From assembly GCA_021846845.1 (NCBI GenBank), contig JAJZWB010000011.1, positions 1 to 43,131 of the forward strand: a stretch of DNA of 43,131 nt, in the 5' to 3' direction. Source of the stretch: Actinomycetes bacterium. Its GTDB lineage: Bacteria; Actinomycetota; Thermoleophilia; Solirubrobacterales; Solirubrobacteraceae. This document shows positions 34,801 to 42,815 of the stretch, piece by piece; within the stretch, counting starts at the first letter, position 1; each line of letters starts with the position of its first letter. The notes beneath the pieces are model-generated. The model did not search any database and was not told the origin of the DNA. It saw nothing but the letters and a program-made list of their open reading frames with translations. Made by a program: the position numbers and the translations under genes.

Positions 34801-35659
34801 CGACGAGGCGGCGTTCCCGGTGTTCGTGCCCCAGAACGAGGGCATGCTCCGTCCGGTGGAGGTGATCGCGCCGAAGGGCACGATCTACAACCCCAACTAT
34901 CCGCGAGCGTGCTTTGCGCGGTTCTCGCAGGCTCAGCGGGCCGTCGACCTCGTCCTGCGGGCGCTCGCGCCGGTGATACCGGACAAGATCACGGCGGGCA
35001 ACTCGGCCCACATCCACTTCATCTCCTACTCCGGCTACAGGCCCGCCGAGGGCGAGTACTGGGTCTACCTGGAGGTCGACGAGGGGTCCTACGGCGGGCG
35101 TCCCGACCGTGACGCGATGGATTCCGTGGACAACCTGATCGCCAACACGCGCAACAATCCGATCGAGGAGCTCGAATGGCGCTTCCCGATGCGGACCGAG
35201 CGCTACGAGCTGCGCGACGAGCCCTGCGCACCGGGCAAGTGGCGCGGCGGGATCGGCATCGTGCGCGTCAACCGGTTCCTTGAGCCCACGATCGTCACCT
35301 GCGAGGGCGAGCGGCACGAGAGCGATCCCCCCTGGGGCATCTTCGGCGGCCACGACGGGCTCAACGGCTCGCTGATCCGCAACCCAGGCACTGCGGGGGA
35401 GGAGCGCTGGCCGTCAAAGGTGACGGGGCGCGCGCTGGACGCCGGCGACTGCCTGGAGATCACCGTCCCCAGCGGCGGCGGCTACGGCGACCCGCTGGAA
35501 CGGGCGCCGGAGCTCGTGCTCGCGGACGTGCTCGACGGCTTCACCACGGTCAAGCTCGCCGAGCGCGACTACGGGGTCGTGATCGACCCCGCCTCAATGA
35601 CCCTCGATGACAAGGCGACCGATCGCATCAGGCGCGAGCGCCGCGTCGTGTCCGCCTGA
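31802..35659 (+). CDS. Fused HyuA-HyuB ATP-dependent hydantoinase/oxoprolinase
   Basis: This 1285-residue enzyme joins the two subunits that are usually separate in bacteria. Residues 1-~700 are HyuA: GVDVGGTFTD at the N-terminus, HGTTIATN, MSGPVAG, DIGGTSADIG, GAGGGSIAF and GPACYGRGG, the ATP-binding ASKHA-type core. From ~707 (MRVIGGAFNAAAKEM) to the end is HyuB, including LHNDPYLGATHSPD, HRGDMQA, NCPFEGTTVSG and PSGGGYGDPLERAP. The family opens cyclic amides (5-oxoproline, N-methylhydantoin, hydantoins) with ATP; acetone-type carboxylases are relatives. The next gene is an N-carbamoylsarcosine amidase-like enzyme, which favours N-methylhydantoinase or hydantoinase over oxoprolinase. GCGGAGG precedes the ATG at 31802. 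Confidence 0.88.
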   Translation: MKRIGVDVGGTFTDLILVDEETGRVTVEKVASTPDDPARAVIEGVERLCEKGGAELSQIDGLLHGTTIATNIALTNTGAEVGMLTTDGFRDILHIARHKKPFNFSLQQDLPWQARPLVKRRHRLTLRERVTVPDGDVLVALDEDEVRLRVRALREAGVEAVAVCLLHSYLNPRHEQRVKQIVQEEYPGCFLSVSHEVLPLYREFERFSTVALNAYVGPRVSRYLGRFAEAMSEAGFRRDVQLMQSSGGMATITGSSERPVNLLMSGPVAGLIGGIWAGRASGFDSVVTLDIGGTSADIGVAAGGRLRMRHLLDTRVGDYQAMVPMVDIDTIGAGGGSIAFLDEGGVFRVGPQSAGADPGPACYGRGGLEPTSTDAQVILGRLRPERGLLGGDLELDPDLAREAFEPLAGRLELSVEEAALGALQVQKFGMTQAIELNSVRRGYDPRDFTLVAAGGAGPLFACDIARELEIPRVLVPPHPGIIAATGLLATDIQHEFVATERQVGQEPDLARLAERYDELTRQAVGQLELDGVPEDRRLVRRLADCRYVGQGYEVRCEVPAGAVDPEWLAGAKEAFHRAHQEEYGHRYDAGVEIVNIRVVAIGRIADLEWPRLDAGDGDPSRALIGAHDVVFDIDGRPERHATAVYDRARLLAGDELVGPAVIEQYDTTTVVPPGVALTVDAVGNLLIDTSAGALDGQRGDLAAPILMRVIGGAFNAAAKEMAGVLFRTSYSSIIRESEDLGAGLFDAQGNNIAESDSTPMFMGAMPKMVKGVLSVLGDDIHEGDVILHNDPYLGATHSPDVAIVLPVFHEGELVGFTGASAHLLDIGGAFPGLAIDLVDNWSEGNIYRAVKLAERGVWQEGLFRHILENTRTPTHNRGDMQAMLAACELARKRFLELLGRYGKEAVLGAAGYWIDYSERMLRAEIAKVPDGVYGPERGWLDDDGRNYGTKLPVQVSVEVRGDRLIVDLTGSSEEVPTGYNCPFEGTTVSGMTFIARMMFLDEAAFPVFVPQNEGMLRPVEVIAPKGTIYNPNYPRACFARFSQAQRAVDLVLRALAPVIPDKITAGNSAHIHFISYSGYRPAEGEYWVYLEVDEGSYGGRPDRDAMDSVDNLIANTRNNPIEELEWRFPMRTERYELRDEPCAPGKWRGGIGIVRVNRFLEPTIVTCEGERHESDPPWGIFGGHDGLNGSLIRNPGTAGEERWPSKVTGRALDAGDCLEITVPSGGGYGDPLERAPELVLADVLDGFTTVKLAERDYGVVIDPASMTLDDKATDRIRRERRVVSA

Positions 35660-35677
35660 CGGCAGAAGGAGAACGAG

Positions 35678-36400
35678 ATGGCATCAAGCGAAGAGGTCGT
35701 CGAAGCGCTTCGGGTGATCTTCGATGCCGACACCGGCATCTACCAGCGGCGCGGGTTCCAGCGACGGGTCGGGTTCGGCTCCAGGCCGGCTCTCGTGCAC
35801 ATCGACCTGGCCAACGCGTGGACCAAGCCCGGACACGCGTTCTCGTGCGACGGAATGGACGTCATCATCCCGGCGGTCCAGAGGCTCAACGACGCCGGTC
35901 GCGCCAAGGGGATCCCGATCGTCTACACCACCACGGCCTACACGAACGTCGACGGCCAGAACTCGGACTGCGGCCTGTGGCGCCACAAGATCCCGGTGGA
36001 GCTCCTGCACGTCGACGACCCATGGACGCAGATCGACGAGCGAATCGCGCCGCTGCCCGACGAGCTGGTGCTGGTCAAGAAGCGCGCCAGCGGGTTCCAT
36101 GGGACCAACCTCGCGAGCTACCTCAACGCCCACGGCGTCGACACCGTGATCCTGACCGGGGTTACGATGGCCGGGTGCGTGAGGCACTCATGCGAGGACG
36201 CGATCGCCGAGGGCTTTCGCCCGATCGTCGTGCGGGAGGGCGTCGGCGACCGCGTTCCCGGCGTCGTCGAATGGAACCTGTTCGACATCGACGCGAAGTT
36301 CGGCGACGTCGAGCCGCTCTCCCGCGTGCTGGAATACCTCGATGAGATCGAGCCGTTCGTCAGCCGGGCGTCCGGCGTAGCGCAGACCTCGGTGAAGTGA
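35678..36400 (+). CDS. N-carbamoylsarcosine amidase-like isochorismatase-family hydrolase
   Basis: This 240-residue cysteine hydrolase is of the isochorismatase family. The expected triad is visible: D43 (VHIDLANAW), K134 or K135 (VLVKKRASGFHGT) and C167 (GVTMAGCVRHSCEDA). GFHGTNLASYL and the stretch around C167 resemble N-carbamoylsarcosine amidohydrolase, which splits N-carbamoylsarcosine to sarcosine, CO2 and ammonia; N-carbamoylglycine would give glycine. It directly follows the hydantoinase, the enzyme that makes such carbamoyl amino acids, and its stop overlaps the gcvT start (GTGA, 36397-36400). A strong AAGGAG site precedes the ATG. Substrate is inferred from context. Confidence 0.82.
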   Translation: MASSEEVVEALRVIFDADTGIYQRRGFQRRVGFGSRPALVHIDLANAWTKPGHAFSCDGMDVIIPAVQRLNDAGRAKGIPIVYTTTAYTNVDGQNSDCGLWRHKIPVELLHVDDPWTQIDERIAPLPDELVLVKKRASGFHGTNLASYLNAHGVDTVILTGVTMAGCVRHSCEDAIAEGFRPIVVREGVGDRVPGVVEWNLFDIDAKFGDVEPLSRVLEYLDEIEPFVSRASGVAQTSVK

Positions 36401-37491
36401 GCCCCCCCGCCCCCCATCACGAGTCGTTGCGGGGGACCCCGCTCCACGATCGGCATGTCGCTGCGGGGGCGCGGATGATGGGGTTCGCGGGGTGGGAGAT
36501 GCCGGTTTGGTATGACGGGGTCGTGGCCGAGCACATGGCGGTGCGACGTGCGGCGGGCGTGTTCGACGTCTCGCACATGGGCCAGGTCGAGGTCCGCGGC
36601 CCCGACGCCATGGCGCTGCTGCAGCGGTTGCTGTCGGGCGATCTGCGACGGCTGCCCGAGGGCGGAGCTCAGTACGGGTTGATCTGCGACGAGCGGGGCG
36701 GGATCCTCGACGACGTGCTGACCTACCGGCTCGCGGAGCGCCATTTCCTGACGGTGACCAATGCCGCCAACCACGAGCGTGACCTGGGGTGGTTCCTGGA
36801 CCATGCGAGCGGGTTCGACGTGGACGTGCGCGATCGCCGCGAGGAGTTCGCGATGCTGGCGGTCCAGGGTCCCGAGTCCGGCGCCCTGCTGGCGCGGCTG
36901 GCCGATGGGCCCCTGCCGCCGCGCAACCACTGCTGCCAGCGGACGATCGCTGGGCTTGCGATGCTCGTGTGCGCCACCGGCTACACGGGCGAGGCGGGAG
37001 TGGAGCTGATGCTCGATCCGGCCGGCGCCGGCGCCGTGTGGGACGCGCTGGTCGGTGCCGGTGCGCATCCGGCCGGGCTGGGCGCCCGGGACACGCTGCG
37101 GCTGGAGGCCGGCCTGCCCCTGCACGGCAACGACATCGACGAGCGGCGCAATCCGATCGAGGCCGGGCTGGGCTGGGCCTGCGCTGAGCAGACGGGGTTC
37201 ATCGGCGCCGAGGCGGTCGCGGCGGCGCGTGAGCCGGATCCCTCCGCCCGCGCGGAGCGGCTGGTGTGCTTCGAGATCGCCGGGCGGGGCATCGCGCGGC
37301 AGGGGGATCGGATCGAGGGTGGCGGGGTGGTGACGAGCGGCGGATTCTCACCCTGCCTCGAGCGCGGGATCGGGATGGCCTATGTGCCGGCCGACCGCTC
37401 GGCGCCGGGGACCGAGCTGGTGATCGACGTACGCGGCGCCGCGCGCAGAGCCGTGGTCCGCGCAAAGCCCATATATCGGAAGGAGCAGTAA
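36397..37491 (+). CDS. gcvT: Aminomethyltransferase, glycine cleavage T-protein
   Basis: GcvT moves the methylene group from the H-protein-bound aminomethyl to tetrahydrofolate. The 364-residue protein has [41 protein letters not shown], the [14 protein letters not shown] region with the catalytic Asp, [11 protein letters not shown] and [15 protein letters not shown], all standard GcvT features. The C-terminal OB-like domain is complete. The GTG overlaps the amidase stop; the TAA is followed directly by gcvH, whose GTG begins on the next base. Confidence 0.94.
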   Translation: MSPPAPHHESLRGTPLHDRHVAAGARMMGFAGWEMPVWYDGVVAEHMAVRRAAGVFDVSHMGQVEVRGPDAMALLQRLLSGDLRRLPEGGAQYGLICDERGGILDDVLTYRLAERHFLTVTNAANHERDLGWFLDHASGFDVDVRDRREEFAMLAVQGPESGALLARLADGPLPPRNHCCQRTIAGLAMLVCATGYTGEAGVELMLDPAGAGAVWDALVGAGAHPAGLGARDTLRLEAGLPLHGNDIDERRNPIEAGLGWACAEQTGFIGAEAVAAAREPDPSARAERLVCFEIAGRGIARQGDRIEGGGVVTSGGFSPCLERGIGMAYVPADRSAPGTELVIDVRGAARRAVVRAKPIYRKEQ

Positions 37492-37890
37492 GTGGAGCAG
37501 GCCGGCTACCCGGACGATCTGCTGTATCACCCGGATCACGATTGGGCGCGGATCGATCCCGCCAACCCCGACGAGGCGACCTTCGGGATCACGTGGTACG
37601 CGCAGGACGCGCTGGGCGAGGTGGTGTTCTTCGATCCCCCCAAGCTGGGGACGCGGGTGACCAAGGACGAGCCGTACACGGAGATCGAGTCCGTGAAGGC
37701 GGTCTCGGACGTGATCGGTCCGCTGTCGGGAGAGGTCGTGGCGGTCAACGATGCGCTGGCGGACTCTCCGGAGGCGATCAACGAGGATCCCTACGGCGCG
37801 GGCTGGCTGGTCCGCGTGAGGCTGTCGGATCCCTCCGAGCGGGAGTCGCTGCTGGACGCGGCTGCCTACAGGGCCTCGCTGGGTTCGTGA
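37492..37890 (+). CDS. gcvH: Glycine cleavage H-protein (lipoyl carrier)
   Basis: GcvH carries the lipoyl arm between the P-, T- and L-proteins. In 132 residues it has the lipoylation motif E66-SVK69-AVSD, with K69 as the attachment site, and a typical H-protein N-terminus (DLLYHPDHDWARID). AAGGAG precedes the GTG. It lies between gcvT and gcvPA and is surely co-expressed. The C-terminus is slightly longer than minimal GcvH. Confidence 0.95.
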   Translation: MEQAGYPDDLLYHPDHDWARIDPANPDEATFGITWYAQDALGEVVFFDPPKLGTRVTKDEPYTEIESVKAVSDVIGPLSGEVVAVNDALADSPEAINEDPYGAGWLVRVRLSDPSERESLLDAAAYRASLGS

Positions 37891-37936
37891 TGTCGCACGC
37901 AGCCCGGATCCGAGGGACCGGATTGGGGTGTGTGGC

Positions 37937-39304
37937 GTGAGCCGGTACACGTCGGTGACCGAAGCCGATCGGCTGGCGATGCTCGAGCAGATCGGCGTGG
38001 GCGCGATCGAGGAGCTGTTCAGCGACATCCCGCCGGGGCTGCGGCTCGGGCGCCCGCTGGCGCTCGGCGAGGGGCGCTCCGAGCAGGAGGTCTACGACGA
38101 GCTCCGGGCGCTGGCAGATCGCAACGTGAGCGTCGAGGACGAGATCTGCTTCGTGGGCGCCGGGATGTACGACCACTACGTGCCCGCGCTGGTGGACGCG
38201 ATCACATCGCGTTCGGAGTTCCTGACTCCATACACGCCGTACCAGCCGGAGGTGTCGCAGGGGACCCTGCAGGCGATGTTCGAGTATCAGACGGCGATCT
38301 GCGAGCTGACCGGACTGCCGGTCTCCAACGCCTCGGTGTACGAGGGGCCGAGCGCGGTCGCCGCGGCGGGATGGGTGTCGCGGCTGGCGAACGGCCGGCG
38401 GCGGCTTGTGGTCTCGCGCGGGGTGCATCCGCACGCGCGTGAGGCGCTCGGGACGCTCGCGCACGCCTGGGGGGTGGATGTGACCGAGGCGCCATTGCGC
38501 GACGCCGTGACCGAGCTGCCGCCGCTCGACGAGGAGGTCGGCGCCGTGATCGTCGCCCAGCCCAACTTCCTCGGGGCGGTGGAGGACCTGGAGGCGATCG
38601 CGGCCGCGGCTCACCAGGTGGGCGCGCTGTGCATCGCCTCGTGCGACCCGCTGGCGCTGGCGCTGCTGCGCTCGCCGGGCGAGTGCGGGGTCGACATCGC
38701 GGTCGGGGAGGGGCAGATGCTGGGCAACCGGCTTGATTTCGGCGGTCCGTCGTTCGGCTTCCTCGCGACCACCGAGGCCCTGATCCGCAGGGTGCCGGGC
38801 AGGATCGCAGGCGAGACCCGGGACGTCGACGGGCGCCGCGGTTTCGTGCTCACCCTGCAGACCCGTGAGCAGCACATCCGCCGTGAGCGCGCGACGTCGA
38901 ACATCTGCACCGCGCAGGCGCTCAACGCGCTCGCGGGCGTGATCTACCTCACCTGGCTCGGGCGCGAGGGGATCGTGGAGCTGTGCGAGCTGATGCTCCA
39001 GCGAACCGCCTACGCGCGCCGGCGCCTGGCGGCCCTGCCGGGCGTCTCGCTCCTGCACGAGCAGCCCGTCGTGCGCGAGTTCGCGGTGGCGCTCGACGCG
39101 CCGGTGCGGGAGGTGATCGATCGCTGCGCCGAGCTCGGGGTGAACCCGGGATATCCGCTCGGGCGCGACTACCCAGAGCACTGCGACGGGCTGCTGGTGG
39201 CGATCACCGAGCGGCGCACCCGGTCCGACATCGACCGGCTCGCCGACGCGCTCGCAACGGCCGTCGCGGCCGCGGGCGCCCGACACGCGGTGGGCGCCGG
39301 ATGA
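37937..39304 (+). CDS. gcvPA: Glycine decarboxylase subunit 1
   Basis: This is the N-terminal half of a split P-protein, which with GcvPB decarboxylates glycine. The 455-residue protein starts SRYTSVTEADRLAMLEQIGV, as GcvPA proteins do, and has FVGAGMYDHYVP, LTPYTPYQPEVSQGTLQAMFEYQT and a late IRRERATSNICTAQAL stretch. I take GTG at 37937 because the usual N-terminus begins there; GTG at 37928 adds three residues. A split P-protein is unlike the single-chain form of Streptomyces and fits a deep-branching actinobacterium. The stop overlaps a short ATG frame (39301). Confidence 0.94.
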   Translation: MSRYTSVTEADRLAMLEQIGVGAIEELFSDIPPGLRLGRPLALGEGRSEQEVYDELRALADRNVSVEDEICFVGAGMYDHYVPALVDAITSRSEFLTPYTPYQPEVSQGTLQAMFEYQTAICELTGLPVSNASVYEGPSAVAAAGWVSRLANGRRRLVVSRGVHPHAREALGTLAHAWGVDVTEAPLRDAVTELPPLDEEVGAVIVAQPNFLGAVEDLEAIAAAAHQVGALCIASCDPLALALLRSPGECGVDIAVGEGQMLGNRLDFGGPSFGFLATTEALIRRVPGRIAGETRDVDGRRGFVLTLQTREQHIRRERATSNICTAQALNALAGVIYLTWLGREGIVELCELMLQRTAYARRRLAALPGVSLLHEQPVVREFAVALDAPVREVIDRCAELGVNPGYPLGRDYPEHCDGLLVAITERRTRSDIDRLADALATAVAAAGARHAVGAG

Positions 39305-39336
39305 GCGCCCACGAGAAGACCGGAGGACGACGATGA
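39301..39336 (+). CDS. Possible 11-residue coupling ORF between gcvPA and gcvPB
   Basis: ATG at 39301 overlaps the gcvPA stop (ATGA), and the frame MSAHEKTGGRR ends in a TGA that overlaps the gcvPB start (ATGA at 39333-39336). A ribosome finishing gcvPA could restart here and then hand over to gcvPB, which also has its own GGAGG. The peptide itself has no visible function, and the layout may be chance. Confidence 0.3.
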   Translation: MSAHEKTGGRR

Positions 39337-40859
39337 GCGCCACTGCCGCCGACGACCAGCTGACGATCTTCGAGCGCTCCCGCGCGGGGCGCCGCGCGTT
39401 CGTCGCGCCCGCGAGCGACGTGCCCGAGCGACCGCTCGACGAGCTGCTGCCCGCGCGCCTGCGGCGGGCTGCGCCGGCGCGCCTGCCTGAGGTCTCGGAG
39501 CCCGAGATCGTGCGCCACTACAACCGTCTGTCGCGGCGCAACTTCGATCTGGACACGGGCTTCTATCCGCTCGGGTCGTGCACGATGAAGCACAACCCGA
39601 GGCTGCACGAGCGGGTCGCGGCGCTGGACGGGAACGCGCGCCTGCACCCGCTCCAGGATCCCCGCCGGGCGCAGGGGGCGCTGGAGCTGATGTGGCGCCT
39701 GCAGGAGGCGCTCGGCGAGATCGCAGGGCTCCCGCACGTATCGCTGCAGCCCTCGGCGGGCTCGCACGGAGAGCTGGCGGGGGTGCTGCTGACGCGCGCG
39801 TATCACGAGGACCGCGGGGAGCGGCGCACCAAGGTGCTCGCTCCCGACACCGCGCACGGGACGAACCCCGCGACGGTGACGATGGGCGGCTACGAGGTCG
39901 TTCACGTCGGCACCGACGCCGATGGAAACGTCGACCTGGAGGACCTGCGGGCCAAGGCGACCGAGGATGTCGCCTGCCTGATGCTCACCAACCCCTCGAC
40001 GCTGGGGCTGTTCGAGCGCGGGATCCAGCAGATCGCGGAGATCGTGCACGGCGTCGGGGCGACGCTGTACTACGACGGCGCGAACCTGAACGCGATCATG
40101 GGGATCTGCAGGCCCGGGGACATGGGGTTCGACATCGTGCACTTCAACCTCCACAAGACCTTCGCCCAGCCGCACGGCGGCGGCGGCCCGGGCGCCGGCC
40201 CGGTCGCCGTCGCCGATCACATCGAGCCGTTCCTGCCCCGCCCGCAGGTCGTGCGCCGGGAGGGAGCGCCAGACGACACCATCGGGACGGGCTCCGACGG
40301 ACGCCTCGGGCACTTCGACCTGGACTACGACAGGCCGAGGTCGATCGGTCGGCTGCGCGGATTCCAGGGCAACTACGGCGTGTTCGTCCGCGCGTACGCC
40401 TACATCCGATCGCTCGGCGCGGCCGGGCTGCGTGACGTGTCCGAGACCGCGGTGCTGAACGCCAACTACCTCCTGGCCCGCCTGCGCGCGATCGGCGTCG
40501 CCGAGCGCCTGCCGGTCGCCTACGACCGCGTCTGCATGCACGAGTTCGTGCTGTCCGGCGCCCCGATGAAGCGGGACCTTGAGATCCGCACGCTCGATCT
40601 CGCCAAGCGCCTGCTGGACCACGGCGTCCACCCGCCGACCGTCTACTTCCCGCTCGTCGTCGACGAGGCTCTGATGATCGAGCCGACCGAGACCGAGACG
40701 AGGGAGACGCTCGACCGCTTCGCCGACACGATCGCCGAGATCCTCCGCGAAGCAGCCCAGGATCCTGAGATCGCCCGCACCGCGCCGCACACGACCCCGG
40801 TCCGCCGGCTCGACGAGGCCGGGGCGGCACGCCATCCGGTGATCCGCCAGGCGCTGTAG
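39333..40859 (+). CDS. gcvPB: Glycine decarboxylase subunit 2 (PLP-binding)
   Basis: This C-terminal half of the split P-protein holds PLP. The 508-residue protein has the lysine K275 in NLHKTFAQPHGGGGPGAGP, the PLP-site segment DTAHGTNPATVTMGGYEV, and the N-terminal RHYNRLSRRNFDLDTGFYPLGSCTMKHNPR stretch; all are standard for GcvPB. GGAGG lies 7-8 bases before the ATG. It ends the long plus-strand run. An L-protein (lipoamide dehydrogenase) gene is not in the window and must be supplied from elsewhere. Confidence 0.95.
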   Translation: MSATAADDQLTIFERSRAGRRAFVAPASDVPERPLDELLPARLRRAAPARLPEVSEPEIVRHYNRLSRRNFDLDTGFYPLGSCTMKHNPRLHERVAALDGNARLHPLQDPRRAQGALELMWRLQEALGEIAGLPHVSLQPSAGSHGELAGVLLTRAYHEDRGERRTKVLAPDTAHGTNPATVTMGGYEVVHVGTDADGNVDLEDLRAKATEDVACLMLTNPSTLGLFERGIQQIAEIVHGVGATLYYDGANLNAIMGICRPGDMGFDIVHFNLHKTFAQPHGGGGPGAGPVAVADHIEPFLPRPQVVRREGAPDDTIGTGSDGRLGHFDLDYDRPRSIGRLRGFQGNYGVFVRAYAYIRSLGAAGLRDVSETAVLNANYLLARLRAIGVAERLPVAYDRVCMHEFVLSGAPMKRDLEIRTLDLAKRLLDHGVHPPTVYFPLVVDEALMIEPTETETRETLDRFADTIAEILREAAQDPEIARTAPHTTPVRRLDEAGAARHPVIRQAL

Positions 40860-40893
40860 CCCCCGGCGCCCGTTCCTGCCGGGCCGCCGGCGC

Positions 40894-41730
40894 TCAGGCG
40901 TCCCGGCGCATGATCGTGACGGCGGCGAGCGTGATCGCGACCGCCGCATAGCCGCAGAAGAGCGCGAACCCGGTCCAGGTCGCGAGGTGGTTGGAGCCGC
41001 CGAAGCTGTGCGTGGCGACCGTCGTCCCCGCGTTCAGCGGCAGATAGGGGGAGATCGAGTCGTTCACGCTCGACGGCAGGATCGCGCTGATCCCCGGAAG
41101 GACGAACAGCAGGGCGACGAACGCCGCGATCCCGCCCGCCGTGTTGCGCAGGATCCCGCCCAGTCCGATGCACATCAGGCCGAGCACCGTCTGGTAGAGG
41201 GCCGCGCCCACGACGGTCCGCAGCGCGCCCGGGTCGCCCAGCCCGTGCTGGACGTGGTGCTGGGCGACGATCGCCTGCACCGCGAAGAACGCGATCAGCG
41301 AAGAGGCCAGCATCAGCGCGAAGGTGACCGCCGCGAACACGATCAGCTTCGCCCACAGGACCGGCAGCCGCCTTGGCACCGCCATCAGGCTCGAGCGGAT
41401 CATCCCGGTCGAGTACTCGCCGGTGATCACGAGCACGCCTAGCACGCCGATCGCCAGCTGCGCCAGATGCCAGCCGCCGACGGCGGTCGTGACCGAGTCG
41501 TAGGTCAGGCGCTCATGCGGCCTGAGCTGGTTCCAGCGTGACATCTGCACGGCCGCGACAAGGGGGCCGAGGCCCGCCATCGCGATCACGGAGATCAGCA
41601 GGGTCCAGCGCGTCGAGCGCAGCGTCCGCAGCTTCGTCCACTCCGAGCGGACGACGTGGGGGAGCGTGACCCGAGCCGAGCGAAGACGGCTGACCGGCGC
41701 GCGCTCGGCTGTTGGTGGCGTGACGCTCAC
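40894..41730 (-). CDS. ABC-2 type transporter permease
   Basis: This 278-residue membrane protein has a short cytoplasmic N-terminus, a VRSEWTKLRTLRSTRWTLL segment typical of the ABC-2 permease group, and about six membrane helices. One ends at the ITGEYSTGMIRSSL loop, a hallmark of this group. It is the partner of the ATPase encoded just upstream on the same strand, 43 bases away. The cargo cannot be told; related systems export drugs, lipids or lantibiotics. Confidence 0.88.
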   Translation of the reverse strand: MSVTPPTAERAPVSRLRSARVTLPHVVRSEWTKLRTLRSTRWTLLISVIAMAGLGPLVAAVQMSRWNQLRPHERLTYDSVTTAVGGWHLAQLAIGVLGVLVITGEYSTGMIRSSLMAVPRRLPVLWAKLIVFAAVTFALMLASSLIAFFAVQAIVAQHHVQHGLGDPGALRTVVGAALYQTVLGLMCIGLGGILRNTAGGIAAFVALLFVLPGISAILPSSVNDSISPYLPLNAGTTVATHSFGGSNHLATWTGFALFCGYAAVAITLAAVTIMRRDA

Positions 41731-41773
41731 GCTCCCACCGCCGAGCGGAGCGCGGGCCGGGTGGCGCGCTGGC

Positions 41774-42718
41774 TCACGCCGCCGGCTCCCGGCCCGGCTC
41801 GGGCCCGCCGAAGATGCTCGCGTGGAACTCCACGTCGCCGCCGGTCAGGCGCATGAAGGCCTGCTCGAGCGAGGCCTGCCCGGCGATCAGCTCGTGCAGG
41901 ACGATCCCGTGGCGGGCGGCGGCCTCGCCCACCTGCGCGCTGGTCATGCCCTGGACCTCCAGCACCCCTCGCTCGGGGCTGGCGATCGCGACCCCGTCGG
42001 CCGCGAGCGCGTCGCGCAGCTCGTCGGCCTGGGGGGAGCGGACGATCACCGCGGCGTCGTGCGACGCCTGCGTGACCAGATCGGCGACGGTGGTGTCGGC
42101 GATCAGCCGGCCGCGGCCGATGATCACCAGGTGATCCGCCGTCTGGGCCATCTCGGCCATCAGGTGCGAGGAGAGGAAGACCGTCCGGCCCTCCGCCGCC
42201 AGTCCTCGGAGCATCGTCCTGATCCAGAGGATGCCCTCGGGGTCCAGGCCGTTCGCCGGCTCGTCGAGGATCACGGTGGAGGGGTCGCCGAGCAGGGCCG
42301 CAGCGACCCCGAGGCGCTGTCCCATGCCGAGCGAGAAGCCGCCCGCTCGCTTGCGCGCGACCTCCGAGAGGCCGACGAGCTCGATCACCTCCCGCACGCG
42401 CTCTCTGCCGATCCCGTGCGTCTGGGCCATCGAAAGCAGGTGGTTGTAGGCGGAGCGGCCGGTGTGGATCGCGCGCGCCTCGAGCAGCGCGCCGACCTCG
42501 GTCAGCGGCGCGGGGAGATCCCGGTAGGACCGTCCGTTGATCGTCGCGCGCCCCTCGTTGGGCCGGTCGAGCCCCAGGATCACGCGCATCGTGGTCGACT
42601 TGCCGGCGCCGTTGGGGCCCAGGAAGCCGGTCACGATCCCGGGCCGGACCGTGAACGTGAGGTCCTGAAGGGCCACCTTGTCCCCGAAGCGCTTGGTGAC
42701 GCTGTCGACCTCGATCAT
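41774..42718 (-). CDS. ABC transporter ATP-binding protein
   Basis: This 314-residue ATPase drives the permease at 40894. It has Walker A G34-PNGAGKST42, the signature FSLGMGQR, Walker B TVILDEPANGLDP, and the switch histidine in SSHLMAEM. A C-terminal ~90-residue extension of the DrrA/CcmA-like kind follows. I start at the ATG at 42718 (MIEVDSVTKRFG); the longer upstream frame runs through the hairpin and palindrome and has no homologous sequence. It is the first gene of the two-gene minus-strand operon. Confidence 0.93.
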   Translation of the reverse strand: MIEVDSVTKRFGDKVALQDLTFTVRPGIVTGFLGPNGAGKSTTMRVILGLDRPNEGRATINGRSYRDLPAPLTEVGALLEARAIHTGRSAYNHLLSMAQTHGIGRERVREVIELVGLSEVARKRAGGFSLGMGQRLGVAAALLGDPSTVILDEPANGLDPEGILWIRTMLRGLAAEGRTVFLSSHLMAEMAQTADHLVIIGRGRLIADTTVADLVTQASHDAAVIVRSPQADELRDALAADGVAIASPERGVLEVQGMTSAQVGEAAARHGIVLHELIAGQASLEQAFMRLTGGDVEFHASIFGGPEPGREPAA

Positions 42719-42732
42719 CACGGCGATTGTCG

Positions 42733-42744
42733 GGGACCGGTCCC
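42733..42744. promoter_or_regulatory. 12-bp palindrome before the ABC operon
   Basis: GGGACCGGTCCC is its own reverse complement and ends 15 bases from the ATPase start codon, in the expected operator region. No clear -10/-35 pair was recognised nearby. Confidence 0.35.
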
Positions 42745-42774
42745 GGCAGCGCAATCGGTTGATCGGGTGAGCCG

Positions 42775-42805
42775 CCCCTCCCCCCTCCGCCGCAGGGGGG
42801 AGGGG
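42775..42805. terminator. Strong G/C hairpin between ABC operon and VOC-like frame
   Basis: CCCCTCCCCCC (42775-42785) pairs with GGGGGGAGGGG (42795-42805): an 11-bp perfect stem with a 9-base loop. The purine strand has runs that could also form other structures. It lies upstream of the ABC operon and inside the open frame of the VOC-like sequence, so it is not an ordinary terminator of either; its role is unclear. Confidence 0.4.
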
Positions 42806-42815
42806 GGAACGGCGA

